The notes beneath the pieces are model-generated. The model was not told the DNA's origin and searched no databases. It saw only the letters and a list, made by a program, of their open reading frames with translations. The translations under genes and the position numbers were made by a program. From Priapulus caudatus (Eukaryota > Priapulida > Priapulimorpha > Priapulimorphida > Priapulidae), in the NCBI RefSeq assembly GCF_000485595.1, contig NW_014577444.1, positions 241,456-270,758 on the forward strand: DNA of 29,303 nt, in the 5' to 3' direction. Below are positions 10,167-19,532 of this stretch, piece after piece (within the stretch, counting starts at the first letter, position 1; each line of letters begins with the position of its first letter).

Positions 10167-10661
10167 TGGTACTTATAAATACCGTTGACACACCAAACTT
10201 TCAATGCGGTTTGATGCGCATTGATTCGCTTCCACGCGGTTAAGTACACACCAGATACGGTTGTAATACGCATCAATGCGCATTATTTTCAGTCCACATA
10301 CGTAGGTGGATTGTGCAGTTCGCTTACGGTTCGTTTCAGTTCTGTTTGGCGGTGTGTCAACGAACACGGTTCTGTTCGGTTTGGGATTAGTCACTTGATG
10401 AAATCACGTGGTTTCTCGTGAAGATCTCGTTGGAAATACCCAGAATGCACCTCGCTATGACGTCAGGATTTGGAATCTCCTTTTCGCGAACCGTTCTGAT
10501 CCGTATTCGGTATGTACGTAACAGAATCGTACAGAAACGAACTGAATCGTATCGGCTTTCGGTGTGTCAACGTATCACATATGAAATCGAATTATGTCAT
10601 TCGGTTACAATGCGCATTGATGCGCATTGGTCAATACCGAATTCGGTGGGTCAAGGGTATT
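10167..10661. mobile_element. ~495-bp element with imperfect terminal inverted repeats
   Basis: The left end, AATACCGTTGACACACCAAA, matches the inverted right end, AATACCCTTGACCCACCGAA. The 12-mer GGTGTGTCAACG occurs at about 10350 and 10560 and inverted at the left end. ATGCGCATTGATGCGCATT-like words sit near both ends in inverted orientation. No transposase frame is present, so it is MITE-like. The outer flanks are AT-rich and the target-site duplication is ambiguous. Confidence 0.65.
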
Positions 10662-10857
10662 ATAGTTATCAACTATTACTACTACGTAACTAGCCCGACG
10701 CGGCCGTAAGACTGTAACCTTACTGTCTTTCAATAGAATAATTTCCGGAGGTACTGTATCATATTCTTATTAGGTACGTCTATCTGGTGACAAGTTCAAG
10801 GGAGGAATTACCAATATAATATACAGATCCACAAATACCGTACACCGTCTGAAGAAA

Positions 10858-10950
10858 CTTCAGTGAATATTTCACACTTCAGTGAATATTTCACACTTCA
10901 GTGAATATTTCACACTTCAGTGAATATTTCACACTTCAGTGAATATTTTG
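10858..10950. repeat. 19-bp tandem repeat, five copies
   Basis: TTCAGTGAATATTTCACAC is repeated almost perfectly about five times (CAGTG at 10861, 10880, 10899 and so on). GTGAATATTTCAC within each unit is nearly palindromic. Confidence 0.95.
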
Positions 10951-11030
10951 TATTTATATCTAAATAATGATTATTTCATATTAAACAATGAAATCCTATG
11001 ACGCCATTCCCACAGTCGCATACAAGCGTG

Positions 11031-11190
11031 GATTCAATTCAATTCAATTTTTTTTATTTGTGTATAAGACATATTTACATTCAGTATACAACGATACATA
11101 TTAGAATGAAAGGTCACAATATATAATGTGATAGATATAGCACTGGGGTGGCGAAAGACCCTCAGGTCATCAAAGTCTGCCACCCCTAAA
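11031..11190 (-). mobile_element. Possible non-LTR retrotransposon or SINE 3' tail
   Basis: Read on the minus strand, the segment has a GGGGTGGC...GCCACCCC hairpin (about 11143-11186), then AT-rich sequence ending in an A-rich run and a TTGAATTGAATTGAAT tail (11031-11049). A 3' hairpin followed by a short tandem tail is typical of some LINE and SINE 3' ends. No reverse transcriptase is present. The family is not identified. Confidence 0.45.
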
Positions 11191-12080
11191 AAACAAAAAT
11201 ATTAGTACATAAACGGGCAGCTGAATCATATGACTATGAGTTAATAAAGCTAGTAATTACGATAAGATCTATCTAGGTATACAAGAATCGACAAATATAA
11301 CACCTCGTTGGTGTACGTAGAATGCAAGGTTCAAGTTGATTTTGATTTGTGCATTAAACGTATTTATACAGCGTGAATAAGAGTTAATTATTCTTATTTA
11401 TGTTTACAAATTCGACTATTTATAATACTAATTCGAGTTTATTATAATTAACTTATTATACAGTGGAACCGTAGCCCGTAAGCGGGGCTCATGTATAGCC
11501 GCATAATTATACCTTGTATCGACGTATTGCATCAACATTATTACGTGAAGCGTCCTTTCTGCGCGCCTATAAACGGCGCGTGGGGTCTCTCTTATTTTCG
11601 TTGTCATAACAACGGGAAAAAATATCAGTGTTATAAAGCTACGGATTTCTGATCGGGTATGAGAGACCATCAATATTTATGGTATCAGCTCGATCAACCA
11701 TATATAACTTGCAGATTTATGCCGAATTCAAACGGCGGCTGTGATCTTCCCCCAACCACCTCACCCGTCGTCCACCCCGTTCCTGTGGGCGCAACCAACC
11801 GTCCCTTATGACTGGCTACTCATGTCTAAGGAGTGTGCCTGCTGTTTCTACTGAGACACACCAGCTAGAGCGTCGTTGGAAATCATCATGGCTTGCACGC
11901 AGTCTTTAGACTTCCCGAGCTCTTCCACCGTCCCTGCAACGGCAACAATAGCTTACGTTTGTATTTAACGGTTAGCGTGCAGCGGCTCATGAACTGTTCG
12001 CGTTAAACTTCTCTACGAACATTCCTTATCGATATTGCACAGCGTCAAGTAACTGTGACAACACCCTTTTATTATCCGTT
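11191..12080. other. Intergenic stretch, nothing assigned
   Basis: No gene, RNA or repeat was recognised. A minus-strand frame at 11428-11673 has no supporting signals. Confidence 0.4.

Positions 12081-12082
<2 letters not shown>

Positions 12083-12126
<44 letters not shown>
12083..12126. repeat. (TG)n microsatellite bounding the duplicated block
   Basis: About 22 TG dinucleotides. It is directly followed by the block that recurs at 21513, where a longer TG tract precedes the second copy. Confidence 0.95.
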
Positions 12127-12127
<1 letters not shown>

Positions 12128-13190
12128 CGCGCGTGCGCACCTTGTACGCGAGGGGAGTCGTTGTTGTTCCTGAGATAAACAAGGGAGAGCGGAACACGAT
12201 CGTTCTCGCTCCAGCTGCTAAGTACACGAGTCCCGCGCTTTCCGGAAGTCGTCATTAATCACTGGCCGTCGCGACGTGCACGGCGCGCATCTTTCCACTC
12301 CCCCCCCCCTTGTTCACGCACGCGAGAGGATGGACCGGTCAACCCGACTATAATTTCCCCTAACGGACTCGAGGGAGGCGTCTGCGGCTGCGTTGTCAGT
12401 CACTCTATCACCGTTGTTCGGTGGCCGTCGTTCGCTCCATCTGGCGCCCGCTGCTTGTTCCTAGGTTGATATACCGGTGCAGTACACTGACGTGCAGTCG
12501 AAAGTTTTGTCTTAAAACGCGATCCGCCGGGAGAAGCTATACCTCGTGCGTGCTACTAAAAGAGACAGCGCCGCAGCAACGTCACACCGCCCTCAGTCAT
12601 CGCCTCGACTACGTAACAGGGAGAATGGGTGAACAGCCTGCGTCGTTCTACTGGCTCCTGTTTGTCGTGATCGTATCATGCGCTTCTCGGTCGGCTTCGG
12701 CTAGCAGCGCTTCGGGTGCATCTAGTGAGAATGATGTGCAGCCGCCGGAGGAGGAGGCTTCGGCGGAGAGCGCAATCGCTAACTATCCCGACGTCGCCGA
12801 GAGTTCCATGCCGACAGAGTCCGCGGCGTCGGTCTTACCATTCACCACCCCTAGCAGCAGTACCAGCAGCAGTACCAGCAGCAGTGTCGGTGTGACCGAG
12901 GCTTCCACTGTCGGGGACTGGACAACACACGCGTCGATGGTAGGCCCGAAGCCCACGATCAACCAGGCAGTCGTCGGGATGGTGCAATTCTTGCAGAAGG
13001 AGATGGCCGAGCTGCGGGGTGCGCAGCAGGAGGAACACGACAAGGTGGCGCTGCTGCGAGCACAGATGGAGATGCAACAGCTTGTCAACGCACAGGTATA
13101 TATGTATATACAAGTAGAATAAAACTAATAGGCCCCCTATATACATATAATAAATATATGCATACTCACACGCGCGCGGACACACGCACG
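12127..13190 (+). repeat. Duplicated ~1.1-kb block, copy 1 (intact)
   Basis: This stretch, from GCGCGTGCGCACCTTGTACG to the CA-rich run after the AATAAAACTAATAGGCCCCC word, is repeated at about 21513-22580. Both copies are bounded by TG microsatellite on the left and CA microsatellite on the right. Copy 1 keeps its reading frame. It includes about 370 bases upstream of the exon with a poly-C tract (12299-12309). Confidence 0.95.
12625..13095 (+). CDS. Fibrinogen-related protein, exon 1 (intact copy): signal peptide and coiled-coil start
   Basis: The exon encodes 157 residues from an ATG (GGGAGAATGG). The start MGEQPASFYW leads into the hydrophobic core LLFVVIVSCA and then SRSASA, a typical secretory signal peptide with cleavage near residues 20-26. 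A Ser/Thr/Glu-rich linker follows, with an AGCAGTACC-type repeat encoding SSSTSSSTSSS. It ends in a heptad-like helix including MAELRGAQQEEHDKVALL. The exon ends AACGCACAG before GTATAT, phase 0. That matches the phase-0 exon at 23924, whose protein continues the coiled coil. The open frame extends upstream to 12421 without ATG and is probably 5' UTR. The link is inferred, because a second, frameshifted copy of this exon lies nearer, at 22022. Confidence 0.75.
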
Positions 13191-13260
13191 CACATGCACA
13201 CACACGCACACACACACACACATAACGTCCGTGTGTGTGTTGTGTGTATACGCGTGTAAA
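13140..13260. repeat. CA/TG microsatellite cluster
   Basis: (CA)n with CGCG and CACGC interruptions, then an inverted GTGTGTGTG tract (about 13231-13250). It forms the right border of duplicated block copy 1. Confidence 0.85.
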
Positions 13261-13337
13261 AGAGTGAAGAGTGATGAGCGCGAGAGCGAGACCGAGGAGT
13301 GACAACGAATGAGCCAGAGAAAAATACCATTTTTACC

Positions 13338-13785
13338 GCAGTGCCGAGAGGAAACTGTGGAACGTTACTTCGCGATGTGAGAGAGGGAACTGTATCAACA
13401 TTGCTCCACGGTGTAACAAGGAACTGTGAGAACATTGCTCCGCGGTGTGACAGGGAACTGTGAGAACATTGCTCCGCGGTGTGACAGGGAACTGTGAGAA
13501 CATTGCTCCGCGGTGTGACAGGGAACTGTGAGAACATTGTTCCGCGGTGAGAGAGGGAACTGTATCAAAATTGCTCCGCGGTGTGACAGGGAACTGTGAG
13601 AACATTGCTCCGCGATGTGAGAGTGAACTGTGAGAACATTGCTCCGCGATGTGAGAGTGAACTGTGAGAACATTGCTCCGCGGTGAGAGAGGGAACTGAG
13701 TAAACATTGCTCCGCGGTGAGAGAGGGAACTGTGAGAACATTACTCCGCGATGTGAGAGTGAACTGTGGGAACATTGCTCACCGA
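13338..13785. repeat. 34-bp minisatellite, about 13 copies
   Basis: The unit is GGGAACTGTGAGAACATTGC followed by TCCGCGGTGTGACA. The period is exactly 34 (CGCGGT at 13441, 13475 and so on). Variants alternate GTGTGACAG, GTGAGAGAG and GATGTGAGAGT. Because 34 is not a multiple of 3, all frames stay open and yield the SNVLTV/HTAEQC/SHSSLSHRG repeats on the minus strand. These are artefacts and not a gene. Confidence 0.95.
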
Positions 13786-14415
13786 TAAGTCGTCGCGGGT
13801 CCACCTGGAGACGAGGGCTCCTATCTGTGCTCCCGGACAGCTGGTCACGACGTCGGCACTCCTGTAAATCGAAAATGCGAGGGCACTCGTTTACGCACCA
13901 CACTCACAACCACCACCTATACGAGTGAGACATTCGGACGCTTCATCTCACTATAGTGTGTGCTATATACTATGACTATATATGACTCATATACATGCTA
14001 CTTATGACATAAACTAGACTTTGTAAAAAGTCATGAGGCATTTAGAGATTATTCTCATAATATGTTGCCCTCGCCACGTTTAGCTTCACGTTACAGAGTT
14101 GTACCTCACCTCTGCTACTGAAATCGTGCATCTATAAACTAAATGGGGAGTAAATTACGTGTGCAGAGCGTCTTTAAATCTGAGGCCTGTCGTGCACTCA
14201 AAACGTTATACGTGTCATACCACCGGCCTCGACACTGCTCTCTCAATATATCCCTCGCAATCACACTAATACCATAGTCTCTCACAGCCACCTAGCTGAC
14301 TCTATCACTAACCCATGTTCCTCCTAGAGTAAAGTACTCGTATAGTAGCTGATGTCACCATTACACTACCTCTCCCCCTCTCCCCCTCTCTCTCTCTTCT
14401 CTCTCTCTCACACTA
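13786..14415. other. Intergenic or intronic, no gene; CT-rich at the end
   Basis: No supported frame. 14370-14412 is a (CT)n/CCCTCT microsatellite. Confidence 0.45.
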
Positions 14416-14812
14416 CAACCAGGGCCGTAGCGTGAAACAATTCCAAGAGATGTGGGGTAGATATTTAGTTGTTAATGAAGGGGGAGGTGTGAAGCAGTGG
14501 TGAGGTCGGCGTGCGACGAGGGTTTTACGGTTGCATCCATGATCATTGACACTCAGGGGCGTAGCTACGGGGAGGCCTGGGGGGCACGTGCCCCCCACAA
14601 ATTTTCTGTGCCCTCCCAGGTGCCCCCCCCCACTAAAAATTCATGCTTGATAAAAAAAATTGAATTAAAAATAATGCCGTTAGAACAGTATAATACAAAA
14701 AAAGAGGGTTCAAACCACATTTTAGTAAAGGGTTTTACGGTTGCATCCATGATCATTGACACTCAGGGGCGTAGCTACGGGGGGCCTGGGGGGGGCACGT
14801 GCCCCCCACAAA

Positions 14813-14823
14813 NNNNNNNNNNN
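14813..14823. other. Assembly gap (11 N)
   Basis: Eleven undetermined bases immediately follow the G/C-homopolymer-rich second transposon copy. The true length is unknown. Confidence 1.
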
Positions 14824-14882
14824 CCCCGCTGAAAAAACCCTAGCTACGCCACACTTTAACGGTTATTTACATTTACTAGGAT

Positions 14883-14888
14883 TTTATT
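14883..14888 (-). terminator. Candidate poly(A) signal for the TBC/beta-propeller gene
   Basis: AATAAA on the minus strand lies about 100 bases beyond the stop at 14990-14992. It is inside transposon-derived sequence, so its use is uncertain. Confidence 0.4.
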
Positions 14889-14989
14889 AAATTTTTCCCC
14901 AAAATCTGTCGGTGTCAGCTTTCCCCCCTTGGGGTCCTCCTCCGCCCCGAGGCCACGGCCCTGGCCACTAACACATGGCTCTCTCATTA

Positions 14990-16418
14990 CTACCTGTCCA
15001 ACAGCAGTGATCTGACGGGCTGGGGAGGGCCGAGCATGGCCAACGTCTGTAGCTCAAGCAGCCAGTAGAGGCCGTCGCAGTCGCCGTCGTCGGCGCTGTT
15101 TCCCGTGTCCTTGTCGCCATCGGGGCTTGAGCGAATCGCCTCGTCGGCGTCGCCAGGCAGCCGGCGCGTCACCTGACCCGCTCCGCTCGTCGGCGCGTCC
15201 GTCGGCGCGTCCGTCGGCGCGTCCGTCGACTCGACAGTGGCGCTGTCGTTCGTCTCCGATCCGGCAACGCGCGACGGCAGCGCCGCCGGTCCTCGTAAGG
15301 AGCGACGATGGTGCCCCCTGCGCACCGATCTCTTGCCGTGCTTATCGCACGCGACCAGTAGCGTTGGCTTTGCGCATGCGCCGGCGGATAAAATGCAATC
15401 GCTACACGCTTCGTTGCTGTCATCACTCAGATCTATCTCGAATGCCGTGTACATTTCAGAGAGCGGCAAGCCCTGCGCGACTGTCGGAGGAGACCGCGAT
15501 GACATCATCCGTCCCAGTGACAGCGATGACGTCATCCGTCCCGGTGACCGCGATGGCGTCATTCGTCCCGGTGACCGAGATGACGTCACCTGACGCGGTG
15601 ACTGCGATGACGTCATGTGTCTCGCACGCGACGAAGCCCCGGTCCGCCCGGGGAACCGCAGTGACATCCTCCGTCCTGCCGCCGCGTCCGTCGCTCTAAG
15701 TTCTGCGTTACCCAACGACGTGACGCCGCGCTCGCACGCAAACGAATGTCGGGCGCGCGGTGAGTACGGCTTGGCGTGCCTGTCGGTCGAGGGATAGGTG
15801 GCGGTGGCGTCGTTCGCGAGAGCGGGGGAGCGAACAGGAATGGGAATTGCGAGGTCAGACGAATCGCACTCGATTGCCGCGCGACGGCCTCCGACGATGT
15901 TAACGCAGCGAGACGGTCGCCGGCTGGACGTATTCACAGCGTACGTGCGCGTGCCGCCGAGCGCTACCGAATTCGCCGACGACGGCGGGCTCTCTCGCCT
16001 TGTCTCGCCTCCCCCGCTGCCGTTCCCCTCGTCACCCGGGCTCTCCGGCTGCGTGGTGTGCTCGCCCGCCGCCCACCGGTCGCCGCGATCCGCGACGGCT
16101 TCCTTCCTGCCGCGATCCCCCCGCCAGAGGTCGCTCTCGACGTTGACTACGTGAACGCCGCCCTCGTACGTGCCGACGAGCAGCTGGTGGCCGACGGCGA
16201 GGATCGACGACACCCTCACGTCGCGCTGCTTCGCCGCGTCGCCGCCAGGCGGCGAGAGCGTGCACTCGTGGAGGCAGCGAAGGGTGCGAGGGTCCCACAG
16301 TGTCAGCAGGGAGGAGCCCTTGAGGCTGATCCATGCTCCGTCGTCACTCCCCTCCACGGCATGCACCTGGTCGGCTGGACTGCAGGACACTTGGAAGCAG
16401 TCAGTCTCCACGAGAGAC
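14990..16418 (-). CDS. TBC/beta-propeller protein, last exon: propeller blades and disordered tail
   Basis: The exon enters at a CGCGCGCAG acceptor (16419-16421), completing a Glu codon from the 17409 exon. The first ~110 residues are WD40-like: GAWISLKGSSLLTLWDP, then LAVGHQLLVGTYEGGVHVVN. These strands resemble LRRK and ARHGEF10-family propellers (for example a GxWIS...LxLWDxxT blade followed by a GTxxGxV blade). About 250 low-complexity residues follow, including a 9-residue repeat (SRSPGRMTS type, from 15494-15625) and a DAPT triplet. The end includes TLLVACDKHGKRSVRRG and YWLLELQTLAMLG, possibly a closing strand after a long loop. The stop is at 14990-14992. However, the final codons contain CAG/GTAGTA, a possible donor, so the gene could continue left. 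Confidence 0.8.
15494..15625 (-). repeat. 27-bp coding minisatellite with TGACGTCA sites
   Basis: Five units of exactly 27 bases (GCGAT/GAGAT at 15496, 15523, 15550, 15577, 15604) encode a nine-residue Ser/Arg/Pro/Gly/Met/Thr repeat in the last exon. Three units contain TGACGTCA, the palindromic CREB/ATF site, and two have a one-base variant. A 12-bp GTCGGCGCGTCC triplet (about 15188-15226) encodes DAPT repeats. Confidence 0.9.
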
Positions 16419-16439
16419 CTGCGCGCGCATAGGCGCAAC

Positions 16440-16934
16440 GACGAAACCAGGGGCCCGTTGTGAGAATCATCGTAAATAGTTTACATATTAATTACATAAT
16501 AAATTCAAAATATTATAATCTTTTAAATAAAGTGACGTGCAAATGTTATGATACTTTAGACTTATGATAGTCATTATTATGTTTTTGAAAACGTCGTCGG
16601 AAACATCGAATAAGTTTTTGATCCTAGGTTACCTGCCTAGCAGACCTAATCTAGGATAGACATATTGTACATATTATATACCTAATAATATATTAATTGT
16701 ACATTTACATTAATTATACAATTTATTACTATACATTAATAATTATTTAGATTTATAAATATTAATTTATTATTTTATACAATTAATTATTACATTTATA
16801 TTTATACATTATTCTAAGTTATGCATAGGCCTATGTGCGTGCGTGCGTGCGTGCGTGTGTGTGTGTGTATGTGTGCGTGTGTGTGTATGTGTGTGGGGTG
16901 CATGTGTGTGTGCGTGCGTGTGTGCGTGTGTGTG
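16440..16934. other. Intron of the TBC/beta-propeller gene: AT-rich, then TG microsatellite
   Basis: 16660-16815 is nearly pure A/T. 16830-16934 is a GTGC/GTGT microsatellite that abuts the MITE at 16938. No coding content is seen. Confidence 0.7.
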
Positions 16935-16937
16935 TAA

Positions 16938-17260
16938 AGGGCCGGACACACCAGGCGATGCCATCGGCCGATGGCATCGGCGTGAAAATCGCCTGGTGTG
17001 TCCACTAAATCGCCGCCGATGCCATCGGGCGATTGTACAATTCATCAGCCAATCAGAGTTCATCAGCCAAGCGCGCTGCGCCAGCTGCGCGCGCAAGAAT
17101 CGTGCGATGCCATCGGCCGATGCCATCGCCCGATGGCATCGCCTGGTGTTTCCACGATTGCGCGATGCCATCGGCCGATCATCGGCCGATGGCATCGCCT
17201 GGTGTGTCCGCGACTGCCCGATGCCATCGGCCGATGGCATCGCCTGGTGTGTCCGGCCCT
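16938..17260. mobile_element. 323-bp MITE with TAA target duplication, PIF/Harbinger-like
   Basis: The left terminus is AGGGCCGGACACACCAGGCG. The right terminus is its inverse, CGCCTGGTGTGTCCGGCCCT. The inverted repeats extend at least 40 bases, through GATGCCATCGGCCGATGGCA. TAA flanks both sides (16935-16937 and 17261-17263), fitting the 3-bp TWA target duplication of PIF/Harbinger transposons. Internally the 12-bp palindrome CATCGGCCGATG and the CGCCTGGTGTGTCC word are repeated several times in both orientations. It is an intronic insertion with no transposase. The superfamily rests only on the target duplication. Confidence 0.8.
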
Positions 17261-17408
17261 TAACTGGGGAATGTGCAAGCTTGAGACGAGATACATGTAA
17301 AGCATAAGTTAGAGCGGGAGCAAAACAACAGATGTTGCATGGTCGAAGCAATGCGAATCAGTCCCTGATCTGACGAGAACGCCCACCCGAACTCACGGTG
17401 AAACTTAC

Positions 17409-17524
17409 TCGGCTTCGAGAATGAATATGCGATTCCCACAACCACACCAGAGCCTGCCGTCGATGAACGCCAGGCAGGTGACGGGTGGCGCTGCGACGCA
17501 CACGTTACGCAGTACTTTTTCTCC
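17409..17524 (-). CDS. TBC/beta-propeller protein, propeller exon
   Basis: The 116-base exon lies between a TTGGCAG acceptor and a GA/GTAAGT donor (17403-17408). It encodes GEKVLRNVCVAAPPVTCLAF followed by IDGRLWCGCGNRIFILEAE, two beta strands of a propeller blade. The LWxGCGxxIF strand resembles the LRRK2 WD40 domain. It enters in phase 0 from the 17842 exon and leaves in phase 2, so the next exon's first G completes a Glu codon. Both junctions are consistent. An overlapping minus-strand open frame at 17260-17547 is in a different frame and is not the gene. Confidence 0.85.
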
Positions 17525-17639
17525 CTGCCAACACGAGGCAATTGCATTTGTCATTCACACTCAAATGGTAATGTCCCGCGTTCTCCTTATGCAATATAAT
17601 TATGCGAAGCCTTGGCAGAATGTTCGCTTGGTAAACCAT

Positions 17640-17640
17640 A

Positions 17641-17681
<41 letters not shown>

Positions 17682-17820
17682 AGAAATCGTTTGACTTCGC
17701 GTGGAAGAGGCCTGCTTATCTCGAATCTTCGTGTTCGTATAAAACATATATATATATTTATTTATTTATTTATTATATATATATATTTATTTATATTTAA
17801 ATATAAAATACACGAATATA
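17640..17820. repeat. TA and TTTA microsatellites
   Basis: (TA)n at 17646-17680, and ATATAT/ATTT runs at 17745-17805, in the intron between propeller exons. Confidence 0.9.
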
Positions 17821-17841
17821 TTTTTATATACATATAAATAC

Positions 17842-17946
17842 CTGTATGAGAGTTATAGTCCCATCTGCCAAGCCTACAGCCACCATGTCACGGGACACGT
17901 ACAGCATGCATAGAGGTATGTCCTGCAGTGCGATACTAAACAACGA
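17842..17946 (-). CDS. TBC/beta-propeller protein, propeller exon
   Basis: Encodes SLFSIALQDIPLCMLYVSRD and then MVAVGLADGTITLIQ, ending CAG before GTATTT. VAVGLADGTITLI is a classic WD40-like strand pair (compare the VGTADGKLAIF type in LRRK2). The acceptor is ambiguous: TTGCAGGCAG offers two AGs four bases apart. The downstream one (exon start 17946) is in phase 0 with the preceding candidate exon. The upstream one (start 17950) would add four bases and shift the frame. The exit phase is 0, matching the 17524 exon. Confidence 0.85.
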
Positions 17947-18865
17947 CTGCCTGCAATAACAGCGACAATAATGGGATAGAAATTACATGAACATTGCGCA
18001 TTTAGTCATTTAATCACCAATCCGCAAACGTATTTGGTTGTATTCATCATTCGAACACCATGAAGTATAGCTCGCGCTGCGTTTCAGTTCACGCAGAGCT
18101 GCTCATGGTGAATCGTATATGCTAGCTCTGACGTATTAGAATGGTAGCCCAAATAACCATTCAATTAACATATAAGGCCGGGCACATGATTGCCACAACT
18201 ACTTTTTCACTAAGTCTATTAGCCCGGGATATGATAGCTCGGGGATGTGATGGCCCGTCGTGGACATCATAGTTAAGTATGAATCGCATTTATGGGCAAC
18301 CTACTCATATTCATCCTTAGTGCTGAGCATCTGCAGCTTACAGTCAGCCGTGCACAGAACTAATGCTGCCCTCTCGTGGCAGAATGTTGCGCACGTGGTT
18401 GTAGCATTTAACTGCAAATAGAACCAATCGCAGATAGCTCCGATAGTAACTAGTATAATATATATTTAACGTGTATAATAATTTTGATAGCTACTACACT
18501 ACTACAGCACTAGACGCATTCAATCCACACGTACACGCCCACACACGCACGCGCACACACTCGCCTATACGCACGCTCACACACATGCGAACACGCGCGC
18601 CACACCGGCACACATACTATGACCAATCACCCACACCTAACCTATATGTTACGTTCACAGTGTATGTATTCTATAGCTGGAAGTTTATTTAATGTTTAAT
18701 ATAGTTTTACGGAAACCAAATAAACATCGCTAACTAACCAATTTGTGTATTTAACCATAATAACTTATTACATTTCGATCTGTTTCGTTGAAAGCCGCGG
18801 TGTTCGCTTCTACGTACACTTATTCTGCATATTATGCGAGGAACCTTATTAAATTGAAATCATGC
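17947..18865. other. Intron-like stretch, no exon seen
   Basis: Mixed AT-rich sequence with a short CA/CG-rich tract (18528-18615). No coding exon was identified on either strand. Confidence 0.5.
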
Positions 18866-18948
18866 CTGTATGACGCTGCTATAGTTATCGTCGCTCACAC
18901 GGTACACTGTAGTCTTTCCCTCAGTGGACTCGCTGACCCATATTGTAC
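18866..18948 (-). CDS. TBC/beta-propeller protein, putative exon with GC donor
   Basis: The 83-base exon follows a strong TGTCTTTTGCAG acceptor. Read with a G carried over from the 19533 exon, it gives G, then TIWVSESTEGKTTVYRVSDD and NYSSVIQ. That is a propeller strand followed by a turn. In this frame the exon would end CAG before GCATGA, a GC-AG intron, leaving phase 0. An alternative GTGAGC donor 33 bases earlier also leaves phase 0 but removes the turn. The reading frame stops just past the exon. The call rests on protein pattern and phase fit, not on transcript evidence. Confidence 0.6.
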
Positions 18949-18966
18949 CTGCAAAAGACATGTACA

Positions 18967-19388
18967 CATAAGTACCTACGACTCGATAATCATTATACAG
19001 GCCGCCCACGAAATTGTCTGAAAATAAATGCATCGCCATTTCGGCGGGTGATCGGCAAAACAAGCGTTTATTATAAACTAAACTAATCGTAATTCAAGAG
19101 AAAAATTACTGACCGACGGCACCACTTAACTCCTTTGTGTTCATTCATCCACCTTTGGGGTGGTATTTTTAAGATACTATATACAAATGAGATTGGTATG
19201 TTATAGTAAACCAGGAGTAAAAATACCAGAATCGCTCATTCTATTATGCTTCTCATGATATCTCATGTTATTGTCATAGCAAGTAATATCTCTGTTTGAT
19301 CGATTTCTCACAGATTATCGAGAGATCGATCGATTTATCGGGGTCTTACATACGCGACAAAAATTAAACACGGTTATTTTAGATAAAA
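18967..19388. other. Intron or intergenic stretch; no start exon seen
   Basis: I searched this stretch on the minus strand for an initiation exon of the propeller exons and saw none. It contains GATCGAT-rich short palindromic words at 19297-19345. Confidence 0.45.
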
Positions 19389-19394
19389 TTTATT
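19389..19394 (-). terminator. Candidate poly(A) signal for a TBC-only isoform
   Basis: AATAAA lies about 20 bases after the stop codon at 19414-19416 that is reached if the 19533 donor is not used. Confidence 0.55.
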
Positions 19395-19532
19395 TAAGAT
19401 GAAATTTTGAAAATCACAATTCATATTGTATAGCAAGACTTGATACTGCAGCTGGCAATGACTTCTCCCCGTTCTTCCCCCATAACAATGCACCTTCTTG
19501 TTTTCCCTCTCCTGCTAACTTTTCAAGGTTAC

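Larger units (their letters stand above)
14420..14963. mobile_element. Nested CAGGG-type DNA transposon fragments
   Basis: The outer ends, CAGGGCCGTAGC (14420) and inverted GGCCACGGCCCTG (ending 14963), look like short terminal inverted repeats. Inside, an ~85-bp segment occurs twice in direct orientation (about 14519-14605 and 14729-14812): GGTTTTACGGTTGCATCCAT through CAGGGGCGTAGCTACGG to GGGGCACGTGCCCCCC. CAGGGGCG-type termini are common in hAT-like non-autonomous elements. That family assignment is inference. No transposase is present. The second copy runs into an N gap. Confidence 0.6.

Noticed and set aside
12421-12624. In-frame N-terminal extension of the fibrinogen-related exon 1
   Set aside because: It has no ATG, and the ATG at 12625 directly precedes an ideal signal peptide. 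In copy 2 an indel puts this upstream region out of frame.
13166-13903. Repetitive minus-strand open frames (SHSSLSHRGAMFSQF type)
   Set aside because: Translations of a 34-bp minisatellite whose period keeps every frame similar.
15127-16463. Plus-strand frames opposite the propeller exon
   Set aside because: The minus-strand frame has WD40-like strands and phase-matched splice junctions. The plus frames have none.
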